From: JAGLQA01 sp023135565
GTDB lineage: Bacteria; Acidobacteriota; Aminicenantia; UBA2199
Assembly: GCA_030639305.1 (NCBI GenBank)
Contig: DAOWCY010000007.1
Span: forward strand, 1 to 64,000
DNA length: 64,000 nt
Direction: 5' to 3'
Shown: one piece after another, positions 32,476 through 40,054 of the stretch
Layout of the letters: each line of letters begins with the position of its first letter
Position numbering within the stretch: the stretch's first letter is position 1
Notes under the pieces: model-generated
What the model was told of the DNA's origin: nothing
Database searches by the model: none
The model's input: only the letters and a program-made list of their open reading frames with translations
Program-made: the position numbers and the translations under genes

Positions 32476-35238
32476 TTATTTTTTGCGGTATTTGATAAGG
32501 AGCGGACTCAAACGAAAGTTTACCGTGACCGCTTTCCCGGCCTGTACCTTTACACTCCTGCTGCTGCTTAGATAACCGCTCTTCTTTACACTGACCTTGT
32601 AACTGCCGGGCTTTAACTTCCCACTGACATAATAACCGGAACGGTTGGTGACGATACTGCGCTGCCCCGATATGGTTACATAGGCCCCGGCTATGGGCTT
32701 CCGGGTTCGGCTGCCGGTAACAAAACCTTTGAGCTGCCCTTTTAAAAGATAGGCCGTCCTGGTTCTAGAAGGCAGCGTTTTCCTGCTCGGTTTGGTGACA
32801 CCGGTTACTCTCTTGCCGCTGCGTAAGGGGCTTAAAACAAAATCCCTGCGTGCCGATTGGAGAGAACTGACTTTAATTTTCTGCTTTTGCCCGCGGTACC
32901 CTTTCTTACTGACACGGACACTGTACCGGCCGGGTTTTAAATTCCTTACGGTGTAATAACCATAGCGGTTGGTGCGCACCCTATTTTGACCTTTAATATA
33001 AACGGTGGCATAGGCAATGGGCTTTTTGCCGGTGTCGATAATGCGGCCGGTTAAGCTTCTCTGCTTGACCAGTAATCTCTGTATGTATGGGGAAGATGTA
33101 GAGGGCTTGAGCTTAAAATTGTACTTGCCTTTCTTTTTGGCTTTGACGGAAATCTTCCTGTTTATACCGGTAAACCCTGTTTTGGCAATTAATAGACGGT
33201 ACTTGCCGGGTTTTATGTTTCGCAGCTTGTAAGTTCCCCCGGGCCCGGTTTTTACCGATACGGCGCCTCCGGCTTGAAACGCAGTAACCTTCACCCCGGC
33301 CAGTGGGCGATTCTTCGCATCTGTAACTACACCCTGTAAAATCGTATCCGAGCCGCCAAATATGACGCCGGTTTTTTTTGTTTTCCTGAGAACGCTGTCA
33401 CGGGGCGTGAACTGGATTTTATTAAGAACGCTCTTTTTCGCCACTATAGTGACCCGCTGCGACTTTACTTTTTTTCCGCCTTTGAAAACTACCAATCTAT
33501 GAGCGCCGGCAGGGACATTCACAAAGGTATACCGGCCTTTAGAGTCGCTGCGGGCAGCAGCAGCGCCTTCCAGCTTGACCAGGACCCGGGGCATGGGCTT
33601 CCCTTTTGCATCCCGGACTACCCCTTTCAGGGTGCCTGTGCCGCCGCCGGCCTTTTTGCCGGAAGCGACGCTGACACAGGAAGGCAGGATCCTGAGAGCA
33701 GCTCCTTTTTTTCCCTTTTGCGCGGTCCTGGGTTTTAACTCCCAATCGGCAATGGCTGTCCGTCCTTTCAGCAGGTCGATTTTGCCGTCGGCTACCTTCT
33801 TACCGTTTTTCAGGAGTACCAACCGGGACAACCTGCCGCTGGGGATGCCCTGCAGTACATAAGAACCGGAACTGTCGGTGGTGGTGCTGACTCCCGACTC
33901 GGGGTCGGTTACGGTCACCCCTGCTGCCGGTTCGCCGTCCTCGGTCACAAAACCGCTGATGTCTTCTGTGGTCTCTTCTTCCTGGGCTTCTTCGTATTCT
34001 TCATAACCGGATTCTTCATACTCTGAGCCGGATTCTTCATACTCTGAGCCGGTTTCTTCATACTCCGTGCCGGTTTCTTCATAGCCGGCGCCGGTTTCGT
34101 CATATTGGGATTCTTCATCAGCGCCCCGCAGCGTAGAACGTATCTCTTTGATTTTCTGGAGTATATTTAACGATTGATCGAGTACCCTGCCGAGGGAGGA
34201 GAGCAGGTTCTTCTTTTTGCTACTTTCTTCTTCGGTATATTCGTCCCCGGTATATTCATCCCCGGTTTCATCATATGCTTCGCTGGAAGATATCTCATCC
34301 GTAACAGTTTGGATAAGATTTTCCAATTCCTGCTTGTGCTGCGCTATTTCCCGGTCTATTTGCGAGGTGTCTCCGCCCTGCTCTAAAAGCGTCACTTTGG
34401 TATTAAGCGCCTCCTGGAGGCTCTGCAGGGTCTGGGAAAGGGATTCGAGGCTTTCGGTGCCGGCTGTGCTATTATAAACAAGCTCTTCAGCCTGGCTGAT
34501 CAACTGCTGCAATTCTTCATCGTTTTCCGATTCGGAATAGGCGGAAGTATCTTCGTAGGCGGCCTCATCTTCGTAAACGCCTGTGTCCTCATAAGCTGTC
34601 TCTTCTTCGCTTACCGCGGCGGTTTCCTCCACCGGGGTTTCTACCGGGGCCGATACCGCCCCATGAATCGCCGCGGCTAACTGATCCGCCGCCATAGAGA
34701 GCGCCAGACCTAAGCCGGACCGGGGGAAATCCGGGCCTGAAAAATCGATGGTTTCTAAGTGCAGAGATGGGGTTTTGCCCTTTGTGGTGCTGGCGCCGCT
34801 GGCCCGCGCCCCGCTTACGGAGAGGGATTCCACGGAAATGACTTCCGCATAGAGTTCGACATTAACTTCTATTTTCCTGCCTGTTTTTTCGGAAGTCAGG
34901 GCCAGTATCCCGCCCCGCACCAGGAATTTGAGCCCCTTTTGCCTGCCGATTGCGGCCAGTTCTTCGACTGTTTTATTTTTGTAATCCGCCGCGTCGATTT
35001 CGGTGTCCACGAGCCGGGGCAGGAGGTCTTTATAAGATAAAGCCAACTTTTGCTGGATGTCCCTGGCCAGTTTTTGCACCAGCGCTGCCGGGACATCTTT
35101 CCCCGTTTCGTCCTGGAAAACCAGGATTCCCACTGAAACTAATTGGGCCTGAGCCGCAGCGGTGCAGCCGAAAAAGACCCACAAAAACACAAAAACACAA
35201 ACCACGAAACTATTGATTTTTGATTTCTTTTTTTTCAT
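32476..35238 (-). CDS. secreted protein with acidic 7-residue repeats and five carboxypeptidase-regulatory-like domains
   Basis: A 920-residue protein. Signal peptide (residues 1-about 33, ending AAAQAQ); an N-terminal domain (about 35-185) beginning VSVGILVFQDETGKDVPAALV; helical stretches; an acidic low-complexity region (about 325-420) with five EE(T/S)G-EY heptads encoded by 21-bp tandem repeats (about 34010-34110); then five CarboxypepD_reg/CnaB-like beta-sandwich repeats of about 80 residues, each with G-V-D--GKP--GV-V and a GxYxLxNxxPGxYxL-type ending. It is probably a surface or cell-wall-exposed protein. I chose the ATG at 35238 for the signal peptide. It follows the VWFA-related gene by 55 bp on the same strand. 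Confidence 0.75.
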   Translation of the reverse strand: MKKKKSKINSFVVCVFVFLWVFFGCTAAAQAQLVSVGILVFQDETGKDVPAALVQKLARDIQQKLALSYKDLLPRLVDTEIDAADYKNKTVEELAAIGRQKGLKFLVRGGILALTSEKTGRKIEVNVELYAEVISVESLSVSGARASGASTTKGKTPSLHLETIDFSGPDFPRSGLGLALSMAADQLAAAIHGAVSAPVETPVEETAAVSEEETAYEDTGVYEDEAAYEDTSAYSESENDEELQQLISQAEELVYNSTAGTESLESLSQTLQSLQEALNTKVTLLEQGGDTSQIDREIAQHKQELENLIQTVTDEISSSEAYDETGDEYTGDEYTEEESSKKKNLLSSLGRVLDQSLNILQKIKEIRSTLRGADEESQYDETGAGYEETGTEYEETGSEYEESGSEYEESGYEEYEEAQEEETTEDISGFVTEDGEPAAGVTVTDPESGVSTTTDSSGSYVLQGIPSGRLSRLVLLKNGKKVADGKIDLLKGRTAIADWELKPRTAQKGKKGAALRILPSCVSVASGKKAGGGTGTLKGVVRDAKGKPMPRVLVKLEGAAAARSDSKGRYTFVNVPAGAHRLVVFKGGKKVKSQRVTIVAKKSVLNKIQFTPRDSVLRKTKKTGVIFGGSDTILQGVVTDAKNRPLAGVKVTAFQAGGAVSVKTGPGGTYKLRNIKPGKYRLLIAKTGFTGINRKISVKAKKKGKYNFKLKPSTSSPYIQRLLVKQRSLTGRIIDTGKKPIAYATVYIKGQNRVRTNRYGYYTVRNLKPGRYSVRVSKKGYRGQKQKIKVSSLQSARRDFVLSPLRSGKRVTGVTKPSRKTLPSRTRTAYLLKGQLKGFVTGSRTRKPIAGAYVTISGQRSIVTNRSGYYVSGKLKPGSYKVSVKKSGYLSSSRSVKVQAGKAVTVNFRLSPLLIKYRKK
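34010..34110 (-). repeat. 21-bp tandem coding repeats (EE-T/S-G-x-EY heptads)
   Basis: About five imperfect 21-bp units of the type TCATACTC(T/C)G(A/T)GCCGG(A/T)TTCT in plus-strand reading. They encode acidic heptads in the 920-residue secreted protein; copy-number change by slippage would keep the frame. Confidence 0.75.
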
Positions 35239-35293
35239 AATATTAATTTTAGGAAAAAGAAAGAAAAAATTCAATAGGTTTCCCCGGTTTTTT

Positions 35294-36853
35294 TTATTTT
35301 TTTATAATTTCCTCGATGTTCTTGCGGGCCAGCTTACCGGTAAGAAAATCTTTTACATCTACGATGATTTCATACTTGCCCTTTTTTAACCCGGGAAAGG
35401 GTATGGAAATAGATATGCTGTCTTGCTTTGCCGATAGAATTTTTCCTTTATCAAAAATTTTTACTCCCTTTTTATCCTTTATGGTGATTTGGACACCCAC
35501 CCGGCCTAACGATCCTTTTGCTGTTTTACCCAGCGCAAAACCGGCTATTTTTACAGACAATTCTTTCTTTTTGAAAGTCAACTCATTTATTTTGACAGTC
35601 GGAGTTTGGGGTGCTTTGCCCCGTTTTGAGATATAATCCTTTATATAATCGGCGCGTATATTATCATCATAAACCGCTTTAAGCTTTCTGCCGCTCACTT
35701 TTACTTTGATTTTACCGACTTTCTCCGGGTCAAGGGGCGCGTAGGTCAAAAAATAACATATGTTTTCTTTGCCGGAAATTTCTTCCAGCGCCGCGTTGAT
35801 GTCGTTGGACGGCACCATGCAGCCGCCGGTCACGCGGGATAGTTCCCTTAGATAAATCTCTATGTCTTTCGATATATTCCTGAATTTTAAATCCAGGGAG
35901 GATTCGCCCACTGTCATGCGCATAAAGACATTATGAATAGGGGCGTCTACTTTATAAAATATTTTGCTGATTTCCTCTATATTGTTATCGAGGTTGATGG
36001 TAAACTCTTTGTCTATTTCATTGAGGATGGTCCTGAGCACATTCCCATAGCTGATCTGTTCCCCGGCGCCGCTCTCCAATAAGTTGCCGATGAAACGGTT
36101 GAGCTGGCTCCTTATATCATTGCTCATTATTATATCGGGGATCATTTCCATTTGATAAAAATTGATGACCCACTTTTCCATTTTTATCCCTTCTAAATGG
36201 TGGGCAAAATTGTAGTAGTTGTTAATGTCGGGCATCAAATACTGTGTTTTGTAAGCTTTCCATTCCCGTAAGTACTTCTTTAAAAATTCCTTGGTTTTCA
36301 TAAACTCGGCACGCTGCAAATCCCTTTTGAACTGTCTCATGCTTACCTGGCTCTCGATTCTTTTTATGTATGATAAAAGATTGCCCCTGGCATACTTGCT
36401 TTGTTCCTGCAAGAGAGTATTGATTTTTTTAAGGGCGCCGGCTTTGCCGCCGATTTTCTCGAAAGATAAACTGCGGTTATCGGCAAAGACAAGCAGGCGG
36501 TCATTTTCTTTCAATAGGTTCGCGAATATATAGTCGAGTCCTTCAGAAATTTCCGGGCTGTAGTTATAGAGCCGGAATATTAGGACAATATACCGGGGTT
36601 CTTGCAGTGAATCCGCGGTAAGCTGCATTTTTTTTCTGACTACTTTGAAACTGGTGATTTCCTGTTTTTTTTTGTTTTCGTATAGTTTGAATTTATCGAC
36701 TGTAATATTATCCACCGGCTGGTTTTTATAGAATACCCGCACCGGCACTTCCACGTTTACCACTTTGACCTGTTCTGTGACAGGTTCCTGGCTGTAAATG
36801 CCAAAACACAGCGCCAATAACAACACGATACCGAATGATTTTATATCTCTCAT
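35294..36853 (-). CDS. VWFA-related domain secreted protein
   Basis: A 519-residue exported protein, signal peptide residues 1-about 21. Residues about 28-70 (VKVVNVEVPVRVFYKNQPVDNITVDKFKLYENKKKQEITSFKVV) are the characteristic opening of the VWFA-related proteins found widely in Acidobacteria-like genomes. The following alpha/beta domain (PRYIVLIFRLYNYSPEI, DRLLVFADNRSL) is VWA-like, but the MIDAS motif DxSxS is replaced by FRLYN, so metal-dependent binding is doubtful. A C-terminal Ig-like region (about 405-510) ends the protein. First gene of a probable two-gene operon with the repeat protein downstream; promoter at 36915-36923. Function unknown, probably adhesive or scaffold. Confidence 0.75.
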   Translation of the reverse strand: MRDIKSFGIVLLLALCFGIYSQEPVTEQVKVVNVEVPVRVFYKNQPVDNITVDKFKLYENKKKQEITSFKVVRKKMQLTADSLQEPRYIVLIFRLYNYSPEISEGLDYIFANLLKENDRLLVFADNRSLSFEKIGGKAGALKKINTLLQEQSKYARGNLLSYIKRIESQVSMRQFKRDLQRAEFMKTKEFLKKYLREWKAYKTQYLMPDINNYYNFAHHLEGIKMEKWVINFYQMEMIPDIIMSNDIRSQLNRFIGNLLESGAGEQISYGNVLRTILNEIDKEFTINLDNNIEEISKIFYKVDAPIHNVFMRMTVGESSLDLKFRNISKDIEIYLRELSRVTGGCMVPSNDINAALEEISGKENICYFLTYAPLDPEKVGKIKVKVSGRKLKAVYDDNIRADYIKDYISKRGKAPQTPTVKINELTFKKKELSVKIAGFALGKTAKGSLGRVGVQITIKDKKGVKIFDKGKILSAKQDSISISIPFPGLKKGKYEIIVDVKDFLTGKLARKNIEEIIKK

Positions 36854-36914
36854 ATTTCCTCCTAAAAATCGACTTTTATGCCGGTTAAAAATGACCGAAA
36901 CCGGCGAATTTCTA

Positions 36915-36923
36915 ATTATACCA
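36915..36923 (-). promoter_or_regulatory. extended -10 promoter of the VWFA-related gene
   Basis: On the minus strand TGGTATAAT, a perfect -10 hexamer with the TGn extension; a weak TGGAAA sits 18 bp upstream. It is about 60 bp before the ATG at 36853. Confidence 0.5.
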
Positions 36924-36964
36924 TAATCGCTATTAAAATTTCCATAAAATAATTCTTAATCTTG

Positions 36965-36993
36965 TTGACAATGGGGATATTTTTTTTTACAAT
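36965..36993 (+). promoter_or_regulatory. sigma-70-type promoter of the 37012 gene
   Basis: Perfect TTGACA (36965-36970), 17 bp, TACAAT (36988-36993). The predicted start is near 37000, right at the GAGGTGG ribosome site, so the leader is very short. Confidence 0.55.
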
Positions 36994-37011
36994 TTGCATG
37001 AGGTGGCGCAA

Positions 37012-38019
37012 ATGAAAAAAATAGTCAGAAAATCCATGATTTTGTTCCTGGTGTTTTTTATGTTTTTGCCGTTGGATTTAATGTCCAAAACACGAAAAAA
37101 AGGGGCTGAACTGGTTGTCTATAAAACAGATGGCCGGGAAGTAAAAGGCGAACTGTTGAATGTAAAAAGGGATTCGCTCTTATTAATGGAATCACCAACT
37201 TCAACAGGTGTTACGATAGACATTAACGAGGTGAAAAAAATAAAAATTTCCAGGAAATCGAAGTTCTGGAAAGGAGTGGGGATCGGATACGGTATCTCTG
37301 CCTTTTATTTAGGCTACGCCTCATTCGATTATTTAAAAAGTGAAGGCGGCGGAGACAACTTAATACCAGGCTTATTACTGACAACTATTTATACTGCTGT
37401 CCTGGGTACCGGGGTGGCATTAGTCACCGGGACTATCGGTTCCTTTGCCGGTGCCGGCAGGACCTTTAAAATCGCCGGTAAAAAAAAACACGAAGTAAAC
37501 GATATTCTTAAAGAATTAAATTTTATGGCGCGGTTCAAGACGGCCGACTCGCCCCCGGTTCCGGAAAAAAAGATCAACGTATTCGGCAATATCGGGTTTT
37601 CTTTATTGGATTTTGACGGGATATTTTTCGATCTTGGAGTAGAAAGGGAGCTTTATAGGAATATTTATTGGCAGTTTTTATTTGATTACTACCTGCGGCC
37701 GATTGATTGGAGGGCAGAAAATGATAATATGGCCTATGGGTTAAACTTATATATTGTGTATAAGCTGCTAAAATTCAATAAGGTTAACTTCTTTATAAAA
37801 GGCGGCATTCACTACACCTTTGATCAGCATCGTTCGTCCTATTCAAGTAAAATTTATAAAAGGAGTAATCTTGGGATCGGTACCGGCGTCGGTATGGAGG
37901 TCTCTCTTAGTAAAAAACTGGCTCTTGTATTGGGGGTGACCGGGAAACAAGGAAAATTGGGAGAGTTGTCCCATCGGTTTAAATTTTACTGCGGCTTGAG
38001 TTTCTGCGTGCATAAGTAA
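37012..38019 (+). CDS. exported protein with membrane segments and predicted outer-membrane beta-barrel
   Basis: Not assigned to a named family. 335 residues: signal peptide (1-about 24), a small beta domain (about 28-75: LVVYKTDGREVKGELLNVKRDSLLLME, which resembles Sm-like/PEGA-type strand repeats), two Gly-rich hydrophobic segments (about 85-105 and 115-145), then a C-terminal domain (about 190-335) with alternating strands (INVFGNIGFSLLDFDGIFFDLGVERELY) as in outer-membrane beta-barrels, ending FKFYCGLSFCVHK. The ATG at 37012 has a GAGGTGG ribosome site; an upstream in-frame ATG at 36994 lies in the -10 region. Transcribed alone. Confidence 0.65.
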   Translation: MKKIVRKSMILFLVFFMFLPLDLMSKTRKKGAELVVYKTDGREVKGELLNVKRDSLLLMESPTSTGVTIDINEVKKIKISRKSKFWKGVGIGYGISAFYLGYASFDYLKSEGGGDNLIPGLLLTTIYTAVLGTGVALVTGTIGSFAGAGRTFKIAGKKKHEVNDILKELNFMARFKTADSPPVPEKKINVFGNIGFSLLDFDGIFFDLGVERELYRNIYWQFLFDYYLRPIDWRAENDNMAYGLNLYIVYKLLKFNKVNFFIKGGIHYTFDQHRSSYSSKIYKRSNLGIGTGVGMEVSLSKKLALVLGVTGKQGKLGELSHRFKFYCGLSFCVHK

Positions 38020-38053
38020 GATGTAAGGCTGACATCCGAACGCTGCTTCCGGC

Positions 38054-38083
38054 TTGAAAAAAACACCGAGTTCGTGATATAAT
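38054..38083 (+). promoter_or_regulatory. sigma-70-type promoter of the zinc-ribbon gene
   Basis: TTGAAA (38054-38059), 18 bp, perfect TATAAT (38078-38083), 56 bp before the ATG at 38140. Confidence 0.6.
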
Positions 38084-38139
38084 AACCGCGCAGGTAAGCA
38101 GGTAAAAGGATAGATTAGGTTTATTTTTTAGAGGTAAAT

Positions 38140-38853
38140 ATGGCTAATTGTGTAAATTGCGCGGCGCCGCTGCCAAAGGGTTCCAATATTTGTAAATACT
38201 GCGGCACCCGGAACGATGTGGACCTAAAAATGATCCACGAACATACGATACATGAGCCTGAATCCGAACGTACCTGTCCACGCTGCAAAACAGCCTTGCA
38301 AACCATAAATTTGAAAATCGAGGGGAAATTTCTTATCGAAAAATGTAACGGTTGTTTCGGTCTTTTTTTCGATCCCGGTGAGTTGGAAGCCCTTGTCGAC
38401 AAATCGGTGACCAATGTGTTCGATGTCAATTACAATCGTATCCGCAGCCTGGGCGAACAACGCCGCCATGACGATTACCCGGTTCGCTATATCAAATGTC
38501 CGGTGTGCGGCAAATTAATGAACCGGATCAATTTCGGCTCCCGCAGTGGGGTTGTAGTAGACAAATGTAAACAGCACGGGCTTTGGCTGGATGGCGGTGA
38601 ACTCAGGCAGATTATGGAATGGGTCAAAGCCGGTGGGCAACTGCTGCACCACCAAAAACGAATGGAAATGGAAAGATTGGATATCCAACGGGAAAAACGG
38701 AAAATCAGGCAGAACGCCATGAAGGTAGGCGGCGCAGGCGGTTTAGGCAGATTTGGCTCTGCCCGTGAAGGCGGCAGGACTTTTGGTGCCATGACCGGCT
38801 CAGCCGACCTGCTTGGGTTGGTCGGCGGCTTTGTTTCAAAAATTTTATTATAA
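38140..38853 (+). CDS. triple zinc-ribbon protein (zf-TFIIB-type)
   Basis: A 237-residue cytoplasmic protein with three Cys-rich modules: CVNCAAPLPKGSNICKYCG (residues 4-22), CPRCKTALQ...CNGCFGLFFDPGELEAL (about 47-85) and CPVCGKLMNRINF...CKQHGLWLDGGELRQI (about 119-155). The last two are the TFIIB-type zinc-finger pattern, where a nucleic-acid or protein-binding ribbon is followed by a GxWLDxGEL motif. A charged helix and Gly-rich tail follow. The next gene, a membrane zinc metallopeptidase, begins 11 bp later, so they are probably cotranscribed. Confidence 0.85.
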   Translation: MANCVNCAAPLPKGSNICKYCGTRNDVDLKMIHEHTIHEPESERTCPRCKTALQTINLKIEGKFLIEKCNGCFGLFFDPGELEALVDKSVTNVFDVNYNRIRSLGEQRRHDDYPVRYIKCPVCGKLMNRINFGSRSGVVVDKCKQHGLWLDGGELRQIMEWVKAGGQLLHHQKRMEMERLDIQREKRKIRQNAMKVGGAGGLGRFGSAREGGRTFGAMTGSADLLGLVGGFVSKILL

Positions 38854-38864
38854 GGAGGTACTCG

Positions 38865-39560
38865 ATGTTTTTAGGAATCGATCCGCTTTACTGGATGATG
38901 ATGGCGCCGGTGCTTTTACTATCGGCCTTTGCTTCATTCCGGGTAAAGAGCGCGTTTAATAAATATTCGAAAAGAGCGAACCGCTCCGGGTTAACCGGCG
39001 CGAAAGTCGCAGAGGCTATCTTAAGGCGCAACGGTCTCTCCCATGTAGAAGTCAAGGAAGCTCGGGGGTTTTTATCGGACCACTATGATCCCCGGAAAAA
39101 GGTAGTAAAGCTGTCCCCTAATGTGTTTGGCAGTAACTCGGTTGCCGCCGTGGGCGTAGCTGCCCATGAAACCGGGCACGCCATTCAACATGACAAAGCA
39201 TACGGCCCCTTGAAATTGAGAAACATGATGGTGCCTGTGGCATCTATCGGGTCTAATTTATCCTGGATCATTATCGTGGGTGGACTCTTCCTGGATATGC
39301 TGGGCCTGGTGAAAATAGGCATCGCCCTTTTTAGCGCGGTGGTGCTGTTTCAATTGATCACCCTGCCGGTAGAGTTCAACGCCTCTTCCCGGGCAAAAAA
39401 AATGCTGCAGGAGTACGGTCTGGTCTCCCAGGAAGATGTCAGGGGTGTAAACTCTGTGTTGAGCGCCGCGGCCATGACTTATGTGGCGGCAGCCGCATCG
39501 GCCATCATGACGCTGCTCTACTTCCTGATCAGGGCCGGTATACTGGGCGGGGACGACTAA
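38865..39560 (+). CDS. YugP-family membrane zinc metallopeptidase
   Basis: A 231-residue inner-membrane protein of the neutral zinc metallopeptidase (YugP/DUF2227-like) family. The zinc motif HETGH is at residues 101-105 in VGVAAHETGHAIQHD, preceded by LSPNVFGSNSVAAVG. Membrane segments are at about 8-25, 120-145, 150-172 and near the C-terminus (200-225), and PVEFNASSRAKKML near 170-185 is a family hallmark. AAGGAGG precedes the ATG. Coupled to the zinc-ribbon gene. Probably degrades or processes membrane proteins; no substrate is known. A direct name for the family is used loosely here. Confidence 0.88.
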   Translation: MFLGIDPLYWMMMAPVLLLSAFASFRVKSAFNKYSKRANRSGLTGAKVAEAILRRNGLSHVEVKEARGFLSDHYDPRKKVVKLSPNVFGSNSVAAVGVAAHETGHAIQHDKAYGPLKLRNMMVPVASIGSNLSWIIIVGGLFLDMLGLVKIGIALFSAVVLFQLITLPVEFNASSRAKKMLQEYGLVSQEDVRGVNSVLSAAAMTYVAAAASAIMTLLYFLIRAGILGGDD

Positions 39561-39596
39561 GCGGGGACGGCCCCGCGGCCTATAAACGAAGACAAA

Positions 39597-39995
39597 ATGA
39601 TCTCTTCCCGATTAGAAAATCTTCGTAAAAAAACAAGATTTTTCTCGAATAATAGCACAGAGCGGGCACGGGGCTATTTACAGCGTTTCAAAGAAGCAGG
39701 AAATATCGACACTGCAGTGCAATTGCTAAACCGGGCGATTCAAATAGATTCTGATTATACCCTGGCCTATCTCGGGTTGGCCGAAGCTTATTTTTGGAAA
39801 TACTCGCTGACAAAAGAAGAAAAGTTCGCTGATGAAGCGATAAAATACTGCAATGAAACCTTAAGAGGCGGAAAAAATTCACCTGGAAGCCATCCGGCAG
39901 CGGCCGATAGAATCAAACAAATAGCCGGAAGATCCCTAAAGGTAGGTGGTAACAATAGGATTTTGGGCAAAAAAATAACAGGGAGAAAAAATTAA
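39597..39995 (+). CDS. small TPR-like protein, possibly a gene fragment
   Basis: A 132-residue protein; residues about 22-90 contain two TPR-like helix pairs (DTAVQLLNRAIQIDSDYTLAYLGLAEAYFWKYSLTKEEKFADEAI split over two units). The style matches the TPR tails of Ser/Thr kinase-TPR fusions, so it may be a remnant of a larger gene. There is no good ribosome site. Its first residues RLENLRKKTRFFSNNS come from a 47-bp repeat (39609-39655) that also occurs in frame in the hybrid histidine kinase. A strong terminator follows directly. Confidence 0.5.
   Translation: MISSRLENLRKKTRFFSNNSTERARGYLQRFKEAGNIDTAVQLLNRAIQIDSDYTLAYLGLAEAYFWKYSLTKEEKFADEAIKYCNETLRGGKNSPGSHPAAADRIKQIAGRSLKVGGNNRILGKKITGRKN
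39609..39655 (+). repeat. 47-bp palindromic repeat, family D, copy 1
   Basis: CGATTAGAAAATCTTCGT followed by AAAAAAACAAGATTTTTCTCG and AATAATAG. It matches 47965-48011 at 40 of 47 positions, and all seven differences are transitions. Its GAAAATC...GATTTTTC arms form a hairpin. Read in the same frame in both genes. Confidence 0.85.
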
Positions 39996-39998
39996 AAA

Positions 39999-40025
39999 AA
40001 AGGGAGCGGCAGTACCGCTCCCTTT
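39999..40025. terminator. bidirectional intrinsic terminator
   Basis: An 11-bp perfect stem AAAGGGAGCGG/CCGCTCCCTTT with loop CAGTA, flanked by an A-run on one side and TTT on the other, lying between the converging TPR gene (stop 39995) and the Ig-repeat gene (stop 40055). Confidence 0.9.
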
Positions 40026-40054
40026 GTGCTTTTTATCTTAAAATGAACTGTCCT

